Shown: positions 34,006-43,156 of the stretch, piece after piece
Layout: the number at the start of each line of letters is the position of its first letter
Numbering within the stretch: the first letter of the stretch is position 1
Assembly (NCBI RefSeq): GCF_029360585.1
Contig: NZ_JAQZSJ010000003.1
Coordinates: 186,001 to 250,000 of the forward strand
DNA from: Cohnella caldifontis
Lineage (GTDB): Bacteria > Bacillota > Bacilli > Paenibacillales > Paenibacillaceae
Reading direction: 5' to 3'
DNA: 64,000 bases
Translations under genes and position numbers: made by a program
Notes under the pieces: generated by a model
Told to the model about the DNA's origin: nothing
Seen by the model: only the letters and a program-made list of their open reading frames with translations
Databases searched by the model: none

Positions 34006-34863
34006 ATGGGATTCGAATCGCATTACGACAAGAAGCAGGCGATGTGGCAAGCTCGCTTGAACGGAGTCACGGTGCTGGAATACATTCACGGGGCGGCAGG
34101 GGATCCCAATCCGTCTTTTCGCGAAGTTCGCACGCCGGGCGGCACGAAAATCACGACCTACCGCCCCTGGGATCACTTTTGGCATACGGGTCTGTTCTTT
34201 TCCTGGAAGTACATCAACGGCCGCAATTTCTGGGAGTCCATGTACCACGGACAACGCAACGTCGCCGTCACCGATTTCCTTAAGCCGCTCGAGGGCGGAA
34301 GAATAGGCTTCCGAACAGGGATTTCCTACGTCGCGGAGGACGGGGTGAACCTGTTGAAAGAGAAACGGGAAGTCAGCGTTACGGAGGCGGAGGAAGGTTA
34401 TTTGCTGCGCTGGCAAGCGGAATTCACGGCTCAGGAACTTGATTTGATCCTGGACCGGACTCCATGCACGGAGAAGGAGCCTTGGGGAGGGTACGCTGGA
34501 TTGTCCTGCCGTTTGGAGCGCAATTTCCTCGGACCGGACATTACGACCGATCTGGGAACGCGGTTAGCCGAAGAAGCGTTCGGACGCCCGTTCCGCTGGT
34601 GCGATTACACCGGCAAGCTGGACGGATATACGGAAGCGCGCCATGCCGGCATTTGCCTGATGGACCATCCGGAAAATCCGCGATTCCCGACCTCGTTCCT
34701 TACTTACGATTACAAGGACCTGCAGTTTTTGTCCGCCGCGTTCCTGTTCCATGAGCCTTATTCCCTTCGCAGCGGGGAGTCCCTGTCGCTCCGATATGCG
34801 TTATACGTGCATGACAACAAGGCCGACGCCGTGACGATCGAACGCTTGTGGCAAAACTTATGA
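34006..34863 (+). CDS. DUF6807 (PmoA-like) family protein
   Basis: 285 residues, no signal peptide. The conserved core is visible as RPWDHFWHTGLFFSWKYING, followed by NFW and later DHPENPRFPTSF and FLFHEPYSL. Members are common in carbohydrate loci of Firmicutes, Bacteroidetes and Planctomycetes, usually beside Gfo/Idh/MocA enzymes, and their activity is undefined. Last gene of the operon, 28 nt behind the permease, with AGGAGGTCAAGGGGAG upstream and a terminator after. Confidence 0.78.
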   Translation: MGFESHYDKKQAMWQARLNGVTVLEYIHGAAGDPNPSFREVRTPGGTKITTYRPWDHFWHTGLFFSWKYINGRNFWESMYHGQRNVAVTDFLKPLEGGRIGFRTGISYVAEDGVNLLKEKREVSVTEAEEGYLLRWQAEFTAQELDLILDRTPCTEKEPWGGYAGLSCRLERNFLGPDITTDLGTRLAEEAFGRPFRWCDYTGKLDGYTEARHAGICLMDHPENPRFPTSFLTYDYKDLQFLSAAFLFHEPYSLRSGESLSLRYALYVHDNKADAVTIERLWQNL

Positions 34864-34933
34864 GAGAGAGCATCTCATCCGGGAGCAAAGCGAAATCTTT
34901 TGCCAACCGGATCCCAGAGCAAGAGAAAACGCG

Positions 34934-34970
34934 ACAACCCGGCAAGACCGTAGGGTCTTGGCTGGGTTGT
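34934..34970. terminator. Bidirectional terminator
   Basis: ACAACCCGGCAAGACC pairs with GGTCTTGGCTGGGTTGT around GTAG; it lies between the converging DUF6807 and phytase-like genes. Confidence 0.8.
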
Positions 34971-34986
34971 TATGCTTCAAGCCGAT

Positions 34987-36435
34987 TTACTTGATCTCGT
35001 AAGGCAGTTCGAACGCCCACAGCTCCGTGCCGTTTTCCGGCGACGTGCTGCCGATTCCGAAATCGTTGTCGTTGACGAAGAACAATTGGTTGCCGCCGAC
35101 CAGCGTGATGCCTTCGATTTTCTCGTAAGGGAACCCGAAGGCGACCGCGTCCAGCACGGTCCGCTTGGAAGGCGGGAGGATGCCGTTTGCTTTCAGGTCG
35201 GCGACGCCCATTTGCTCCAGCGTTTTGCCGGCGGCTTTCGCGTCGTCGTACTTGCCGAGGATGTTGGTCGCGTCCGACAGGTCGATGGCGTAAATCCGCT
35301 TGAGCTGCGCCTTGTCGCCCGCGTTTTTGTCGCGCTCGTCGATCAGCAGCGTGTTCTCGTTCACCGCGACGAGGTCGGAGATGACGATGTCGCCTTGCTT
35401 CAGACCCTTGAACTGGGCGGCGTCTTCCGCGACGTAGGCGAATTCGGCGACCGGCTTCAAGGCGGCGAGGTCGATCTTGATGATGCGCAGCTGGCGGGCG
35501 TTGTCCGTGGATTTGTCCGGGTTGCGCAGCGGGCTTTGCATGGCCATGAACATATACTTGCCGTCCGGCGTGATGCCCACCGCTTCGGCTCCGCGGTTCT
35601 GGCGAAGCTTGTCGTATACGGCCGGAAGCGCCTCGCGCGCCGGGACGAGCGGGGTTTCGACCTGCGCGGCCCAGCCTTGCGGCACGATGCGTTCGATGAT
35701 CGTGCCGTCCCGTTTCGCGTGCAGGATCGACGGGCCGTACTCGTCGGAAATCCAGAACGTATCGTCCGCCTGGTTATACGCGAGCCCTTCGATATCGGCG
35801 CCGTAAGGATCATAAGCGAGCACGTTTGCCCCCGTGGTGTCATAAGGGACTTCGTCGCGTCCTTTGATGTTGGGAAGCCCGGTGATGAGGGAGGTGCCGC
35901 TGGCGGGGTCCGTTCCGTTCACCTTCAGCGGGAACTTGTCCAGAATCTTGATTTCGCCGCCATTCAGCTCGATTTTATAAATCGTCGGCGTGTAACCGGG
36001 AAGCGGGAAAGACTTGCCCGATACGCCGTTCACTTCGATATCGCCATTGGGCCCGCGGTCCGCGGTCGAGTAGAACACGTTGTCCGGGTCGCCCGGCACG
36101 TGGGTCAGGGAGGAACCGATCCCCATTTTAATGCCTTCCGCCAGATCCGGCGCGTTCAATTTGTACTTGCCGGTCAATGCCGGCTTATCCGTCAGCGCCA
36201 CATTGCCGCGGAATTCATCCCAGTCCACGTATTTGCCGCTCGCTTCGCCGAACGCGCGAATCGGCAAATACAGGCTGCCGCCGATGTTGACCGCAGGCTG
36301 CGCGGGGGTCACCGTCTTCCCGTTGTTCGAATAGTTCACCTTGTCCGCCGTCGTTCCGCTGATGCCCGCCGCAGACGCGGCGCCTCCCGAAACCGCGAGC
36401 AGCAGCACGGATGCCGCCAACCACTTTTTCTTCAT
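34987..36435 (-). CDS. Secreted esterase-like activity of phytase family protein with CuAO-type N-terminal domain
   Basis: 482 residues. Signal peptide (MKKKWLAASVLLLAVSGGAASA) cleaved near 22, a short copper-amine-oxidase N-terminal-like segment (AVNIGGSLYLPIRAFGEASGKYV) near 50-75 that Paenibacilli use as a wall-associated module, then an esterase-like beta-propeller domain (STADRGPNGD, GADIEGLAYN, FWISDEYGPSI, GAEAVGITPDGKY). Substrate is unknown; the family name is historical. ATG 36435 fits the signal peptide start; the extra upstream residues are not needed. Confidence 0.82.
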   Translation of the reverse strand: MKKKWLAASVLLLAVSGGAASAAGISGTTADKVNYSNNGKTVTPAQPAVNIGGSLYLPIRAFGEASGKYVDWDEFRGNVALTDKPALTGKYKLNAPDLAEGIKMGIGSSLTHVPGDPDNVFYSTADRGPNGDIEVNGVSGKSFPLPGYTPTIYKIELNGGEIKILDKFPLKVNGTDPASGTSLITGLPNIKGRDEVPYDTTGANVLAYDPYGADIEGLAYNQADDTFWISDEYGPSILHAKRDGTIIERIVPQGWAAQVETPLVPAREALPAVYDKLRQNRGAEAVGITPDGKYMFMAMQSPLRNPDKSTDNARQLRIIKIDLAALKPVAEFAYVAEDAAQFKGLKQGDIVISDLVAVNENTLLIDERDKNAGDKAQLKRIYAIDLSDATNILGKYDDAKAAGKTLEQMGVADLKANGILPPSKRTVLDAVAFGFPYEKIEGITLVGGNQLFFVNDNDFGIGSTSPENGTELWAFELPYEIK

Positions 36436-36769
36436 CCTTCGTCCGTCTCCCTTCCCAGTCCCATCATTGTGCAAGTCCACTCCAAGAGAATAGCAGGGAA
36501 ATGTTAACTCCGATGGGCGGAATTTTCATGGGAATGTAAAGGAAGCCGCGCGGGGACGGGCGATTCTAATATTTTACTAACAACTTATATATATCATAAG
36601 GGTTGTTGGCAATCCGGATATTTGATATAGTAAACGTACGTTATACAGAACCGCCTTCCATTCGACTCCGCATCTCCCCCCTTCATTTTCGCAATCGCCG
36701 CTCTCTACACCGCCTTCCGAACTGAGAAACCGGGTACTCTGCCGCATTTCAGAAAAGGAGGATGTTTTC
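36436..36769. other. Divergent intergenic region between phytase-like gene and opuC
   Basis: About 330 bases without a gene. AT-rich 36570-36660 carries the opuC promoter; ACGTACGT (36634-36641) just past the -10 is a small palindrome that could be an operator. Nothing else is evident. Confidence 0.6.
36603..36631 (+). promoter_or_regulatory. Sigma-A promoter of opuC operon
   Basis: -35 TTGTTG (36603-36608), 17-nt spacer, -10 TATAGT (36626-36631), giving a leader of about 130 nt. Confidence 0.65.
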
Positions 36770-37927
36770 ATGATTCGATTTACCGGCGTGAACAAGGAAT
36801 ACGATGACGGGCATCAAGTGCTGAAAGATTTGAATCTGGAAGTGAAGGAGGGGGAAATCACCGTCCTGATCGGCCCCAGCGGCTGCGGCAAAACGACGAC
36901 GATGAAGCTGATCAACCGGCTGATCGAGCCCTCGTCCGGCCGGATCGAGATCGGCGGCAAGGACATCGCCGCGTTCGATCCCGTCGCGCTGCGCAGGAAA
37001 GTGGGTTACGTGATCCAGCATATCGGGCTGTTCCCGCACATGACGATCGCCCAGAACGTGGCCGTGGTCCCCCGCCTTCTCAGGTGGGACAAAAGCAAAA
37101 CCGCGGCCCGGGTCGACGAGCTGCTGTCCATGGTCGGCCTGGAGCCGAAGGTGTACCGGAACCGCTACCCTTCGGAGCTCAGCGGCGGGCAACAGCAGCG
37201 GATCGGGGTCATCCGGGCGTTGGCGGCGGACCCGTCGATCATCTTGATGGACGAACCGTTCAGCGCGCTGGACCCGCTCAGCCGGGAGCAGCTGCAGGAT
37301 GAACTGATCCGCCTGCAGCACGAGCTGAAGAAAACGATCGTTTTCGTCACGCACGACATGGACGAAGCGATCAAACTCGCCGACACGATCATCCTGATGA
37401 ACGGCGGAACGATCGTGCAGACGGGGCACCCCGATCGGATCCTGCGGCACCCCGCCAACGATTTCGTGAAAAATTTCATCGGCAAGAAACGGCTGCAGGA
37501 AGAAGGCCGACGGAGAGTGTTCACGACCGTAGACCAAGTGATCGCCGATCAGCCGGTCACCGCGCTGCCGACCCGGGGGCTGGCCGAAGCCGTGAAAATG
37601 ATGGAGAAGAAACGCGTCGACACCCTGCTCATCGTGGACCCGTCGAACCGGCTGCTCGGTACGGTCTCCATCTACCGCGTCCTGGACCATTACGGAGACG
37701 AGGGCAAAACGCTGGCGGACGTCATGACGCCCGTGCGGCACGCGGTGAAAACGAATACGCCCCTGTCCGTCGCGTTGAACCTGATGAGCGAGCACCAGCT
37801 CTCCAACCTCCCGGTCGTTCGGGGAGAGGGCGAATTCGTCGGCCTCATCACAAGGGGTTCCGTCGTGAGCCATTTGGCGGACGTGTACGCGAATCCGGAA
37901 GGGGGGGAGGAAGTCCATGCGGGCTGA
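36770..37927 (+). CDS. opuCA: Osmoprotectant ABC transporter ATP-binding protein
   Basis: 385 residues. Walker A GPSGCGKTT at 35-43, signature LSGGQQQR near 136, Walker B ILMDEPFSALD near 158, and two C-terminal CBS repeats (about 250-370), which in OpuA/OpuC sense ionic strength or c-di-AMP. It drives glycine betaine/carnitine/choline-type uptake under osmotic stress. AAAGGAGGATG precedes the start; the stop overlaps the next start. Confidence 0.92.
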   Translation: MIRFTGVNKEYDDGHQVLKDLNLEVKEGEITVLIGPSGCGKTTTMKLINRLIEPSSGRIEIGGKDIAAFDPVALRRKVGYVIQHIGLFPHMTIAQNVAVVPRLLRWDKSKTAARVDELLSMVGLEPKVYRNRYPSELSGGQQQRIGVIRALAADPSIILMDEPFSALDPLSREQLQDELIRLQHELKKTIVFVTHDMDEAIKLADTIILMNGGTIVQTGHPDRILRHPANDFVKNFIGKKRLQEEGRRRVFTTVDQVIADQPVTALPTRGLAEAVKMMEKKRVDTLLIVDPSNRLLGTVSIYRVLDHYGDEGKTLADVMTPVRHAVKTNTPLSVALNLMSEHQLSNLPVVRGEGEFVGLITRGSVVSHLADVYANPEGGEEVHAG

Positions 37928-38582
37928 TTATATCGGTTTTCTGCGGGACCGGTATCCGGACTTGCTGGCGGCGGCGCGGGAGCATCTGACGATCTCGGCG
38001 GTCTCGATCCTGCTGGGCGTTCTCGTGGCCGTGCCGCTCGGCTTTTACTTGGCGGGCAGCCGCAACAAGACGGTGAACGGCATCGTGTTCCAAGTCGCCA
38101 ACCTGTTCCAGACGGTTCCGAGCCTGGCCCTGCTGGCCATCCTCATCCCGCTGTTCGGCATCGGCGTCAAGCCGGCGGTTTTCGCCCTGTTCCTGTACTC
38201 CCTTCTTCCGATTCTTCGCAACACGTACGCCGGCTTTCAATCCGTCGATACCGCCATCCTGGAATCGGCCAAGGGCATGGGCTATAGCCCGGCGCAGCGG
38301 CTGTTCCGGATCCAGTTTCCGCTGGCGTTTCCCTATATCATGTCGGGGATCCGCCTGACGACGGTCTATATCATCAGCTGGACGACGCTCGCGTCCCTGA
38401 TCGGGGCGGGCGGACTGGGGCAGCTCATCGTCTCGGGCATCGGCGTCAACAAGGAAGAATTGATCGTCTCCGCTTCGGCCTGCGCGATCGTGCTGGCATT
38501 GCTGTCCGACCGCGTGCTCGGCACAGTGGAGAAACGGTTTTCCAGAAGAGCGGGGAAGAAACCGGAAGCTTCATGGATTTAA
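37917..38582 (+). CDS. opuCB: Osmoprotectant ABC transporter permease
   Basis: 221 residues, five to six helices. Starts inside the last codons of opuCA (11-nt overlap). The loop ILESAKGMGYSPAQRLFRIQFPLAFP is the EAA-like coupling motif of this family. One of two permeases flanking the binding-protein gene, as in B. subtilis opuC. Confidence 0.9.
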   Translation: MRADYIGFLRDRYPDLLAAAREHLTISAVSILLGVLVAVPLGFYLAGSRNKTVNGIVFQVANLFQTVPSLALLAILIPLFGIGVKPAVFALFLYSLLPILRNTYAGFQSVDTAILESAKGMGYSPAQRLFRIQFPLAFPYIMSGIRLTTVYIISWTTLASLIGAGGLGQLIVSGIGVNKEELIVSASACAIVLALLSDRVLGTVEKRFSRRAGKKPEASWI

Positions 38583-38603
38583 TCTGAACGCAAGGAGGAA
38601 CTC

Positions 38604-39512
38604 ATGAATAGAAAAGGAATCTTCATCGTTGCCATGATTGCAGCTTTGTCCCTGGTACTGGGCGCATGCGGAAGCAAAAAGGAGGGGGCGGCGTCCGGCA
38701 CGATCAAAATCGGCACGCAAACGTATACGGAGCCGAAAATCATCGCCGAAATGTACAAAGCCCTGATCGAGGACCGCACGGACGCGAAAGTGGAGATCGT
38801 GCCCGATCTGGCGGCCAGTCCGATCGTCATTAAGTCGATGGACAAGGGCGACATCCAGATGGCGACTTTGTACACCGGGGAAATTTTCAACGGCTATTTC
38901 GACATCAAGGATACGAAGGACCGCACGGAAGTGCTGAAGCAGGCGCAGGAAGGGTTCGATCGGAAGTACGGCTTCCAATGGTTCGATCCTTACGGCTTCG
39001 AGAATACGTACGCGTTCACGGTGCGGAAGGACGTGGCGGACCAATACCATTTGAAGAACGTGTCCGACCTGAAAGACCTGGCGAAGGACATGAAAATCGG
39101 CGTCGACACCACATGGCTCGAACGGGACAACGACGGCTACAAGGCGTTCGCCAAAACGTACGGGTTCGAATTCGCCAAGACGTTCCCGATGGAGATCTCG
39201 CTGGTGTATCAGGCGGTTGCGGACAAGAAGGTGGATGTCGTGCTTGCCTATACGACCGATCCGGGCATCAAGCAGTACAACCTGCAGACGCTGGCGGACG
39301 ACAAGCAGTTCTTCCCGCCTTACGACGCGTCTCCGGTCATCCGGAAGGACACGCTGGAGAAGTTCCCGGCTTTGAACGACGTCATCCCGCTGCTCATCGG
39401 CAAAATCGATGCCGCCGCGATGACGGGCCTCAACTACGAGGTGGACGTGAACAAGCGGAGTCCGCATGACGTCGCCGCCGAGTTCCTGAAGAAAAACGGA
39501 TTGCTGAAATAA
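38604..39512 (+). CDS. opuCC: Osmoprotectant-binding lipoprotein
   Basis: 302 residues. The lipobox LGAC gives an acylated Cys22. OpuAC-type domain starting TIKIGTQTYTEPKIIAEMYKALIE; conserved aromatic positions (IYTGEI-like LYTGEIFNGYFD, FGFENTYAF-like region) would form the cation-binding cage. Same operon as opuCA, opuCB and opuCD. Confidence 0.9.
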   Translation: MNRKGIFIVAMIAALSLVLGACGSKKEGAASGTIKIGTQTYTEPKIIAEMYKALIEDRTDAKVEIVPDLAASPIVIKSMDKGDIQMATLYTGEIFNGYFDIKDTKDRTEVLKQAQEGFDRKYGFQWFDPYGFENTYAFTVRKDVADQYHLKNVSDLKDLAKDMKIGVDTTWLERDNDGYKAFAKTYGFEFAKTFPMEISLVYQAVADKKVDVVLAYTTDPGIKQYNLQTLADDKQFFPPYDASPVIRKDTLEKFPALNDVIPLLIGKIDAAAMTGLNYEVDVNKRSPHDVAAEFLKKNGLLK

Positions 39513-39530
39513 AGGAAGGAGGCAGAAGCC

Positions 39531-40184
39531 ATGAATCGGAGCGGATTCGCGGGGCTGCTGGAGTACGTTCGGGAGAACTGGCCCCACTTGCTGAGCCTGA
39601 CGTGGGATCACGTCGTCATGGTGCTGTGCGGATTGGGGTTGGCGCTGATCGTCGGCATTCCGCTCGGGATCCTGTGCGCCCGGCGCGAGAAGCTCGCGCC
39701 CGTCATCCTGGCTGCGGCCAACGTCGTTCAGGTGCTGCCCAGCCTCGCTTTGCTGGCGCTGCTCATGATCGTGCTAGGGCTCGGCTTCAAGACAATCGTC
39801 GTCGGCTTGTTCCTGTACTCGCTTCTGCCGATCATCCGCAACACGTACGTCGGCTTGAAGCAGGTCGACGCCGGGATCGCGGAAGCCGGCAAAGGCGTTG
39901 GCATGAGCCAACTGCAATTGCTCGCGAAGGTGCAGCTGCCGCTGGCGATGCCGTTCCTGGCGGCCGGGCTCCGGCTGGCCGCCGTCATCGCGATCGGCGT
40001 CGCGACGCTGGCTCCCTTGATCGGCGGAGACGGGCTGGGCCGGGAAATCTACTCCGGGCTCAACATGCGCAACGACGTGAAGATTTACGCCGGCGCGATT
40101 CCGGCGGCCGCTCTGGCGATTCTCGCCGATGCCCTGCTGGGGCGCTGGCAAGGCCGATTCGGGAAACGCAAAGTACGCCTTTGA
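39531..40184 (+). CDS. opuCD: Osmoprotectant ABC transporter permease
   Basis: 217 residues, membrane protein paralogous to opuCB, with the loop IAEAGKGVGMSQLQLLAKVQLPLAMP. AAGGAGG lies upstream of ATG 39531. It completes opuCABCD. No obvious terminator before the next gene's leader. Confidence 0.9.
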   Translation: MNRSGFAGLLEYVRENWPHLLSLTWDHVVMVLCGLGLALIVGIPLGILCARREKLAPVILAAANVVQVLPSLALLALLMIVLGLGFKTIVVGLFLYSLLPIIRNTYVGLKQVDAGIAEAGKGVGMSQLQLLAKVQLPLAMPFLAAGLRLAAVIAIGVATLAPLIGGDGLGREIYSGLNMRNDVKIYAGAIPAAALAILADALLGRWQGRFGKRKVRL

Positions 40185-40283
40185 TTTTAATTCCTTTACA
40201 GGAATATTCCACTCGTGGTATATTACGGGCATGAGCACGGTGATTGCATCCGAGCACAACCACTATTTTAGGAGGATCCTCCG

Positions 40284-40793
40284 ATGTCGAATGCCATGAC
40301 GGCCAAAGTGGAAGGCAACGTATTGATTCTGGAGCGCGTGTTTCACGCGCCGCGCGAGCTGGTGTTCAAAGCCTTCTCCGAAGCGGAGCACCTGAAACGT
40401 TGGTGGGGCCCCCGCGGCTGGGAGCTGACGTATTGCGACATCGATTTCCGTCCGGGCGGCCGCTGGCACTACTGCATGAAATGCATGGACAAGAACCTCG
40501 GGGACTTTTACGGCATGGAATCCTGGGGCAAGTCGATCTACGGCGATATCGTGGATGGAGAGAAGATCGACTACACGGACTACTTCTCCGATCCCGAAGG
40601 CAACGAAGTGCCCGGGATGCCCGCGGCCGACGCCACGAACACGTTTCTGGATTACGAAGGCAAGACGAAACTCGTGTGCAAAACCCGGTACGTATCTCCG
40701 GAAGAGCTCCAGAAAGTGTTGGATATGGGCATGGAGCAAGGCATCTCGCAAACGTGGGACCGTCTGGAGGAGCATTTGGAATCTCTTCAATAA
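40284..40793 (+). CDS. SRPBCC (AHSA1-like) family protein
   Basis: 169 residues, START/Bet v1-like fold with the AHSA1 signature RVFHAPRELVFKAFSEAEHLKRWWGPRGWEL and later DYFSDPEGN and TWDRLEEHLESL. Small ligand binding or chaperone-like roles are typical; the specific role is unknown. AGGAGGATCC precedes ATG 40284, and a TATATTACGG stretch near 40217 could be its promoter. Monocistronic, with its own terminator. Confidence 0.85.
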   Translation: MSNAMTAKVEGNVLILERVFHAPRELVFKAFSEAEHLKRWWGPRGWELTYCDIDFRPGGRWHYCMKCMDKNLGDFYGMESWGKSIYGDIVDGEKIDYTDYFSDPEGNEVPGMPAADATNTFLDYEGKTKLVCKTRYVSPEELQKVLDMGMEQGISQTWDRLEEHLESLQ

Positions 40794-40818
40794 ACGCGGC
40801 GAAGCCGTTCGGACACGT

Positions 40819-40848
40819 AAAAAACCACTCCTTCGCGAGTGGTTTTTT
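40819..40848 (+). terminator. Terminator after SRPBCC gene
   Basis: AAAACCACTC-CTTCGC-GAGTGGTTTTTT, a classical stem with T-run 26 nt after the stop. Confidence 0.88.
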
Positions 40849-40933
40849 CATTATTGCCGCTTGACCGTGACATTAGCGTCATGGTTTATCATGGAGGGTG
40901 TGATCCGCGAAATGGAGAGGGTGACCATGCGTG

Positions 40934-41143
40934 ATGGAGATTACACCGCAAGAAGAAGCCATGATCAAGGCATTCCGCGAGGCGAACTTTCCGCCTCTGT
41001 ACGTATTGGTTCGAGTCCGAAACGATATCGCCAATGACGTTGGAAATGTCGATGAGATGCAAAGAGACGCCATCGTAAAAACTCTGGAAACATACATCGG
41101 CCCGCTATGGGAAGATTATCATGCAGGGAAGGCGAAAAAATAG
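40934..41143 (+). CDS. Small hypothetical protein
   Basis: 69 residues, acidic, mostly helical. No membrane segment or signal peptide. ATG 40934 or the adjacent GTG 40931 may be used, with GGAGAGGGTGA upstream at rather long spacing. A TTGACC-like motif lies near 40861, but no clear -10 follows. A strong terminator at 41160 follows, which supports a real unit. No family recognised. Confidence 0.55.
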   Translation: MEITPQEEAMIKAFREANFPPLYVLVRVRNDIANDVGNVDEMQRDAIVKTLETYIGPLWEDYHAGKAKK

Positions 41144-41159
41144 GCATAAGGCATAAAAG

Positions 41160-41187
41160 AACCCCGCAGGTTATTTGCGGGGTTACG
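41160..41187. terminator. Bidirectional terminator between small gene and thrC
   Basis: AACCCCGCA (41160-41168) and TGCGGGGTT (41176-41184) form a 9-bp stem, with A- and T-rich flanks on both sides. Confidence 0.78.
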
Positions 41188-41218
41188 TTCGTTTCATCGC
41201 CGGCACGGCGGCTCAACC

Positions 41219-42607
41219 TCAGAAAAACTTCTCCAGCCGCGCCTGAATCTCCACGTTCGTCCCGCCGACGACCGTACGGAACTGAGGCTTGTCGAACAAA
41301 GCTTGGATTTGCGGCGGGAACGTCTGGGGAATCCCGCGCAGGCGGATCGCCTCGTCGAACTTGGCGGGGTGGGCCGTGGACAGCGCCACCGCGACCTCGC
41401 CTTGCTCCGCCAGCTTGTCTACGGCCGCGACGCCGCAGGCGGTATGCGGATCCAACAAATAGCCGTAACGTCCGTGATAACCGCCGATCGTATCCAGGCA
41501 CTCCTCGTTCCGTACGCCGTAAGCCGCGAAGTCGGCCTGCACCTGCTTGCGTTTCTCCGCGGGAATCTCGATGCGTCCTTCCGCTTTAAACCCGGCCATC
41601 AGCGAGGCGACGGCCGCGGCATCTTCTCCGTACAGGTAATACAAGTAGCGTTCGAAGTTGCTGGCCACCTGGATGTCCATGGACGGGCTGTACGTGCCCC
41701 GGAATTCACCGGGTTGGTAGACGCCTTCGTTCACGAAACGTTCCAGAATATTGTTCTCGTTCGTCGCCAGCAGGAGCCGGTGGATCGGAAGCCCCATCCG
41801 CTTGGCCAAATACCCCGCGAAAATATCCCCGAAGTTCCCGGTCGGCACGCTGAAGCTGACGTTCCCCTTGACGCCTTGCTCCTCGAGCCGGAAATAGGCG
41901 TAGAAGTAGTACACGGTCTGAGCCAGCAGCCGGGCGATATTGATCGAGTTGATGGCCCGCAGGTGGTACTTGCGCTTAAAGCCCACGTCGGCGAACAGGT
42001 CCTTGATGATGCGCTGGCAATCGTCGAACGTCCCTTCGACCGCCAGGTTTAGCACGTTGGCGTCGTCCACCGTGGTCATTTGCAGTTCTTGCACCTTGCT
42101 GACCTTGTTATGCGGGTGCAGAATGCAGATGCGGATGCCTTCCTTGCCGCGTACGCCCTCGATCGCCGAAGCGCCGGTATCGCCCGAGGTCGCGCCGAGA
42201 ATATGGATGATCGACTTCGTCCGGCGGGAGATATAGGAGTAGAGGTTGCCCAGGAATTGCAGCGCCACGTCTTTGAAAGCGAACGTCGGTCCGTGGAACA
42301 GCTCCAGAACGTATAGGTTGTCGTTCAGCTTCCGGACCGGCGTCACTTCTTCGTGGCGGAACGTCCCGTAGCTGTCGTCCACCAGCTTCTTCAATTCCTC
42401 GCGGGGAATTTCTCCCCCCGCATACAGCGAGAAAACCTCCAGCGCCAGGTCCGCGTAAGACAGCTTCCGCCAAGCCTGGAGCGTGTCCGCCGTCACTTTC
42501 GGCACGCTCTGCGGAACGAGCAGGCCCCCGTCGTCGGCCAGTCCCATGAGCACGGCATCGATGAATCCGGTCGGAGCGACTTGTCCCCGAGTGCTAATGT
42601 ATTTCAT
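41219..42607 (-). CDS. thrC: Threonine synthase
   Basis: 462 residues, the long (yeast/E. coli-like) threonine synthase class. PLP lysine is Lys112 in PTFAFKDVALQF; the preceding YISTRG start and the loop SGDTGASAIEG are characteristic. Converts O-phosphohomoserine to threonine. ATG 42607 follows AAGGGGAA. It is unlinked to hom or thrB here; Paenibacilli often carry this longer form separately. Confidence 0.92.
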   Translation of the reverse strand: MKYISTRGQVAPTGFIDAVLMGLADDGGLLVPQSVPKVTADTLQAWRKLSYADLALEVFSLYAGGEIPREELKKLVDDSYGTFRHEEVTPVRKLNDNLYVLELFHGPTFAFKDVALQFLGNLYSYISRRTKSIIHILGATSGDTGASAIEGVRGKEGIRICILHPHNKVSKVQELQMTTVDDANVLNLAVEGTFDDCQRIIKDLFADVGFKRKYHLRAINSINIARLLAQTVYYFYAYFRLEEQGVKGNVSFSVPTGNFGDIFAGYLAKRMGLPIHRLLLATNENNILERFVNEGVYQPGEFRGTYSPSMDIQVASNFERYLYYLYGEDAAAVASLMAGFKAEGRIEIPAEKRKQVQADFAAYGVRNEECLDTIGGYHGRYGYLLDPHTACGVAAVDKLAEQGEVAVALSTAHPAKFDEAIRLRGIPQTFPPQIQALFDKPQFRTVVGGTNVEIQARLEKFF

Positions 42608-42715
42608 GCGTATTCCCCTTGCGTAATCAGCGTTTACGTTATTGTAATGTAGTGCAGGGTTGCAAATCAACGAAAAACTACCGCAATCCAACGATTGGGT
42701 AGTCTTTTCATGGTT

Positions 42716-43156
42716 TTACTTATCCGCCGTGATGACGGCAGATCCAATGTAATCCTCGATATTCGCGCCAGGGATCCAATCTTGGATGAATGACTTGGAT
42801 TCTTCCTCCGGCGTCATGTCGACGCCGATGACTTTCCCCGTTTCCCCAACTTGTCTAGCAGCCAGGAAACAATCGAAGCCGCCGCCGCTGCCCAGATCCA
42901 ACACGACTTCCCCCGGCTTCAAAGAAGCGATCGCTTGCGGATTTCCGCAGCCCAGCCCCAAGTTCGCGCCTTCCGGAACGGAGGCAAGCTCTTCGTCGGA
43001 ATAGCCGAGTCGGGAGGAAACCCCGTTGAAATCCTCCGGGGTATGACAACAACCCGATGCCGGCGAACAGCATCCGCCCCCGGCATCCTGCAACGCAATC
43101 TCTTTATAGCGGTTGCGGACGAATTGACGGACCTCGTCGTGCTGAACTTGGCTCAT
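42716..43156 (-). CDS. arsM: Arsenite S-adenosylmethionine methyltransferase with internal in-frame deletion
   Basis: 146 residues where family members have about 265-280. The N-terminus is intact through motif I ([21 protein letters not shown]) and GVDMTPE, then jumps at about 42800 to a C-terminal segment [24 protein letters not shown]. About 120 residues are missing, including the middle SAM-domain strands and the downstream catalytic Cys region, while frame is kept. Methylation of As(III) is therefore improbable. The first Cys cluster (CCSPASGCC) remains. Starts at ATG 43156 overlapping the arsR stop. Confidence 0.8.
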   Translation of the reverse strand: MSQVQHDEVRQFVRNRYKEIALQDAGGGCCSPASGCCHTPEDFNGVSSRLGYSDEELASVPEGANLGLGCGNPQAIASLKPGEVVLDLGSGGGFDCFLAARQVGETGKVIGVDMTPEEESKSFIQDWIPGANIEDYIGSAVITADK

